Shown one piece after another: positions 5,996 through 7,675 of a DNA stretch of 7,675 bases (the stretch's first letter is position 1; each line of letters begins with the position of its first letter). The notes beneath the pieces were generated by a model. That model ran no database searches, was not told the DNA's origin, and was given only the letters and a program-made list of their open reading frames with translations. This stretch comes from an uncultured Collinsella sp. GTDB taxonomy: Bacteria > Actinomycetota > Coriobacteriia > Coriobacteriales > Coriobacteriaceae. The translations under genes were made by a program, and so were the position numbers. The stretch covers positions 1-7,675 of the forward strand of contig USDH01000071.1 of the NCBI GenBank assembly GCA_900553415.1, in the 5' to 3' direction.

Positions 5996-6712
5996 ATGCA
6001 ACGTGCCAAGCAGATATCGGAGTCCATCGAACTGGGCATTATCCTGGCGCTCGCCGGTGGCTTTATGGATGTGTATTCGTACATTGGGCGCGACCATGTT
6101 TTCGCAAACGCGCAGACGGGCAACATCCTGCTTGTGGGCGTGAGCATCTCGGAGGGCAATTGGGCACTTGCGGGGCGCTACTTCTTCCCCGTGGTGTCGT
6201 TTGCCGTGGGCATTATGCTTGCCGACCTGGTACACGAACGGTTTGGCAGCGTGATTCACTGGCGCCAAGTGACGGTGTTCTTTGAAGCCGTCATCTTGCT
6301 GGGCGTGAGCTTTATCCCGGGCGGCAATTTCAACCTGCTCGCCAACTGCCTCACCTCGTTTGCCTGCGGCATGCAGGTCGAGAGCTTCCGCAAGATCCAC
6401 GGTCACGGCATCGCAACGACCATGTGCATCGGTAACCTGCGCAACGCGCTGCAAAACGTGGACGATTACATCATCACCCACAGGCGCGGCTTTTTGGAAA
6501 ACGGCCTGCTGTATTTTGGCGTGATCTTTACCTTTGTGTTTGGCGCCGTGTTGGGCAATTGGTGTATTGAGCGCATAGGCCTGCACGCCATCGTCGTGGC
6601 AAGCGTGCTGCTGTTTGTCGCGTTTGCCATCATGTTCATCGACCGCGAGCGCGACTTGCGTTTTCGCTGGAAGGTTGCGGCCGAGGCTTGGAAAGAGGGC
6701 TGTCGAAAGTAG
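5996..6712 (+). CDS. YoaK family (DUF1275) membrane protein
   Basis: A 238-residue integral membrane protein of the YoaK/DUF1275 family, small putative transporters of unproven substrate. The family signature is clear: GGFMDVYSYI (21-30), then VFANAQTGN (35-43), and ATTMCIGNLRNAL (140-152), matching 'GG.lDa.sY...vFa..qTGN' and 'tTm.tGnlr'. Hydrophobic segments lie near 12-30, 43-50, 60-78, 93-108, 112-125, 168-189 and 196-215. The tail after about 216 is charged and probably cytoplasmic (IDRERDLRFRW). The ATG at 5996 is preceded by AAGGAGG (5979-5985) at 10 nt. The frame is open back to 5762, but that part covers the intergenic inverted repeat and is not family-like. The length is normal for the family. 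It is divergent from ygiQ and ends in an intrinsic terminator, so it appears to be monocistronic. Confidence 0.9.
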   Translation: MQRAKQISESIELGIILALAGGFMDVYSYIGRDHVFANAQTGNILLVGVSISEGNWALAGRYFFPVVSFAVGIMLADLVHERFGSVIHWRQVTVFFEAVILLGVSFIPGGNFNLLANCLTSFACGMQVESFRKIHGHGIATTMCIGNLRNALQNVDDYIITHRRGFLENGLLYFGVIFTFVFGAVLGNWCIERIGLHAIVVASVLLFVAFAIMFIDRERDLRFRWKVAAEAWKEGCRK

Positions 6713-6719
6713 CCGAATG

Positions 6720-6753
6720 CGGCAAAGGGGCTGTCCCTTTGCCGTAGTTTTTT
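6720..6753 (+). terminator. Intrinsic terminator of the YoaK-like gene
   Basis: CGGCAAAGGG (6720-6729) pairs perfectly with CCCTTTGCCG (6735-6744) across a 5-nt loop (GCTGT), then TAG and six T residues (6748-6753). It begins 8 bp after the stop codon. This separates the YoaK-like gene from fucO. Confidence 0.9.
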
Positions 6754-6762
6754 CATTTCCTG

Positions 6763-6817
6763 TTGAAACGCTTTAACACTTTTGACGTTCTCATGCATTT
6801 TTTGTTTCAAAAGCGTT
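6763..6817 (+). promoter_or_regulatory. AT-rich promoter/operator region of fucO
   Basis: This AT-rich stretch lies between the terminator and the fucO leader. A -35-like TTGACG is at 6782-6787; the best -10 at 17 bp is the poor TTTCAA (6805-6810). It is flanked by inverted sequences: TTGAAAC (6763-6769) with GTTTCAA (6804-6810), and AACGCTTT (6767-6774) with AAAGCGTT (6810-6817). TTGAAACGCTTTAACA resembles operators of LacI-type regulators, which centre on CG, but is imperfect. A regulated promoter is likely; the exact elements are uncertain. Confidence 0.42.
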
Positions 6818-6834
6818 AGGATGGAACTTGCAGC

Positions 6835-6871
6835 GCGGGGCGTAATGGGTGCCCCGCACACGATGGGGGGC
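6835..6871 (+). promoter_or_regulatory. fucO leader with two competing hairpins at the ribosome binding site
   Basis: GCGGGGC (6835-6841) pairs perfectly with GCCCCGC (6851-6857) across a 9-nt loop. The GCCCC of that right arm (6851-6855) can instead pair with GGGGC at 6867-6871, part of the purine-rich GGGGGG that serves as the ribosome binding site 6 nt before ATG 6877. The two pairings exclude each other: the first (7 bp) leaves the site open and the second (5 bp) hides it. Whether this is used in the cell is not known. Confidence 0.45.
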
Positions 6872-6876
6872 TATCA

Positions 6877-7675
6877 ATGGCTAATCGTTTCGTTCTTAAC
6901 ACCATTTCTTATCATGGTTCCGGCGCCATCAAGGAGATCCCCGGCGAGCTCCAGCGTCGTGGCTACAAGAAGATCTTCGTCTGCTCCGACCCCGATCTGG
7001 TCAAGTTTGGCGTTACCGCTAAGGTGACCGACGAGCTCGACGCCGCCGGTATCGCTTGGAGCCTCTACTCCGAGATTAAGCCCAACCCCACCATCCAGAA
7101 CGTCAAGGACGGCGTCGAGGCCTTCAAGGCCGCCGAGGCTGACGCTATCGTGACCATTGGTGGTGGCTCCTCCATGGACACCGCCAAGGCCATTGGCATC
7201 ATCATCAACAACCCCGAGTTTGCCGATGTGCGCTCGCTGGAGGGCGTTGCTCCCACCAAGAAGCACGCCGTGTTCACCATCGCTGTGCCCACCACTGCCG
7301 GCACGGCTGCCGAGGTCACCATCAACTACGTCATCACCGATGTGGAGAAGAAGCGCAAGTTCGTCTGCGTGGACACCAACGACATCCCGGAGATCGCCGT
7401 GGTGGACCCCGATATGATGTCCTCCATGCCCAAGGGCCTGACCGCTGCCACCGGTATGGACGCTCTGACCCACGCCATTGAGGGCTACATCACCAAGGGC
7501 CACTGCACCATCTCCGATATGTTCCATCTGGAAGCCATCAAGCTCATCAGCGAGAACCTGCGCGGTGCCGTCCAGAACACCCCGGAAGGCCGTGAGGGCA
7601 TGGCTCTGGGCCAGTACATCGCCGGTATGGGCTTCTCCAACGTGGGCCTGGGCATCGTGCACTCCATGGCACACG
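6877..7675 (+). CDS. fucO: Lactaldehyde reductase (L-1,2-propanediol oxidoreductase), 3' partial
   Basis: FucO is an iron-dependent group III alcohol dehydrogenase that reduces L-lactaldehyde to L-1,2-propanediol with NADH, the step that regenerates NAD during anaerobic growth on fucose or rhamnose. The 266 visible residues follow E. coli FucO closely, with shared segments such as NNPEFADVRSLEG, PTTAGTAAEVTINYVITD, DALTHAIEGYIT and GQY.AGMGFSNVGLG. The nucleotide-binding GGGS is at 95-98. Three of the four iron ligands are visible (D195, H199, H262); the fourth histidine, about 14 residues later, and the C-terminal helical domain lie beyond the window. The start at ATG 6877 gives an N-terminus (MANRFVLN) like that of FucO. 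Codon use is unusually strict (Lys almost only AAG, Asn AAC, Thr mostly ACC), unlike the neighbours, suggesting high expression. No fucose-pathway gene is within view. A related propanediol or butanol dehydrogenase is the alternative, but the FucO match is strong. Confidence 0.93.
   Translation, partial: MANRFVLNTISYHGSGAIKEIPGELQRRGYKKIFVCSDPDLVKFGVTAKVTDELDAAGIAWSLYSEIKPNPTIQNVKDGVEAFKAAEADAIVTIGGGSSMDTAKAIGIIINNPEFADVRSLEGVAPTKKHAVFTIAVPTTAGTAAEVTINYVITDVEKKRKFVCVDTNDIPEIAVVDPDMMSSMPKGLTAATGMDALTHAIEGYITKGHCTISDMFHLEAIKLISENLRGAVQNTPEGREGMALGQYIAGMGFSNVGLGIVHSMAH

Noticed and set aside
4750..6285. A 511-codon plus-strand open frame opposite ygiQ
   Set aside because: It lies antisense to the conserved radical SAM gene and then runs through the intergenic region into the YoaK-like gene in another frame. 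Its translation is Val/Ala/Gly/His-rich, with no family features, as expected for a GC-rich antisense shadow.
6874..7674. A 266-codon minus-strand open frame opposite fucO
   Set aside because: It exactly mirrors fucO, and its translation is rich in His, Gly, Val and Asp, the complement of strongly biased codons. There is no ribosome binding site and no recognisable domain.

Overview
The window reads as chromosomal DNA of a GC-rich bacterium that uses strong AGGAGG-type ribosome binding sites and GTG as well as ATG starts. The GC-rich coding style, combined with a fucO-type dehydrogenase, a YgiQ-type radical SAM protein and a CPBP protease, suggests a gut actinomycete of the Coriobacteriia, perhaps Collinsella. 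That assignment is inference from style and gene content, not from a marker gene.

Layout, left to right. (1) 1-2243, plus strand: the 3' part of an NMT1/SsuA-like ABC substrate-binding protein, then 3 bp later one long gene in which an SsuC-like permease and an SsuB-like ATPase are joined in a single polypeptide. Together they would form a complete importer of unknown substrate. (2) 2244-2743: a small accessory segment holding a 66-residue RelB/DinJ-type ribbon-helix-helix protein without a toxin partner. It has a palindromic candidate operator and a long hairpin in its leader, and is bracketed by two direct copies of a roughly 27-bp repeat (core CTCCGTCCCCAT). (3) 2744-3655, plus strand: a CPBP-family intramembrane protease, convergent with (4) 3652-5742, minus strand: a YgiQ-family radical SAM protein with low-complexity basic tails. 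The two stop codons interlock in a CTAG. (5) 5743-5995: a divergent intergenic region with a perfect 12-bp inverted repeat whose loop carries the same CTCCGTCCC core as the repeats in (2). (6) 5996-6712, plus strand: a YoaK/DUF1275 membrane protein followed by a clear intrinsic terminator. (7) 6713-6876: an AT-rich control region with operator-like inverted repeats and a leader hairpin. (8) 6877 to the end, plus strand: fucO, lactaldehyde reductase, cut by the window edge and written in strongly biased codons.

The genes do not form one pathway. The ABC pair is one operon; the others look like single transcription units. The least ordinary parts are the fused, shortened ABC subunit, the repeat-bracketed antitoxin-like gene with its structured leader, and the fucO leader with two competing hairpins over the ribosome binding site. 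I see no tRNA, rRNA, CRISPR array, transposase or integrase.
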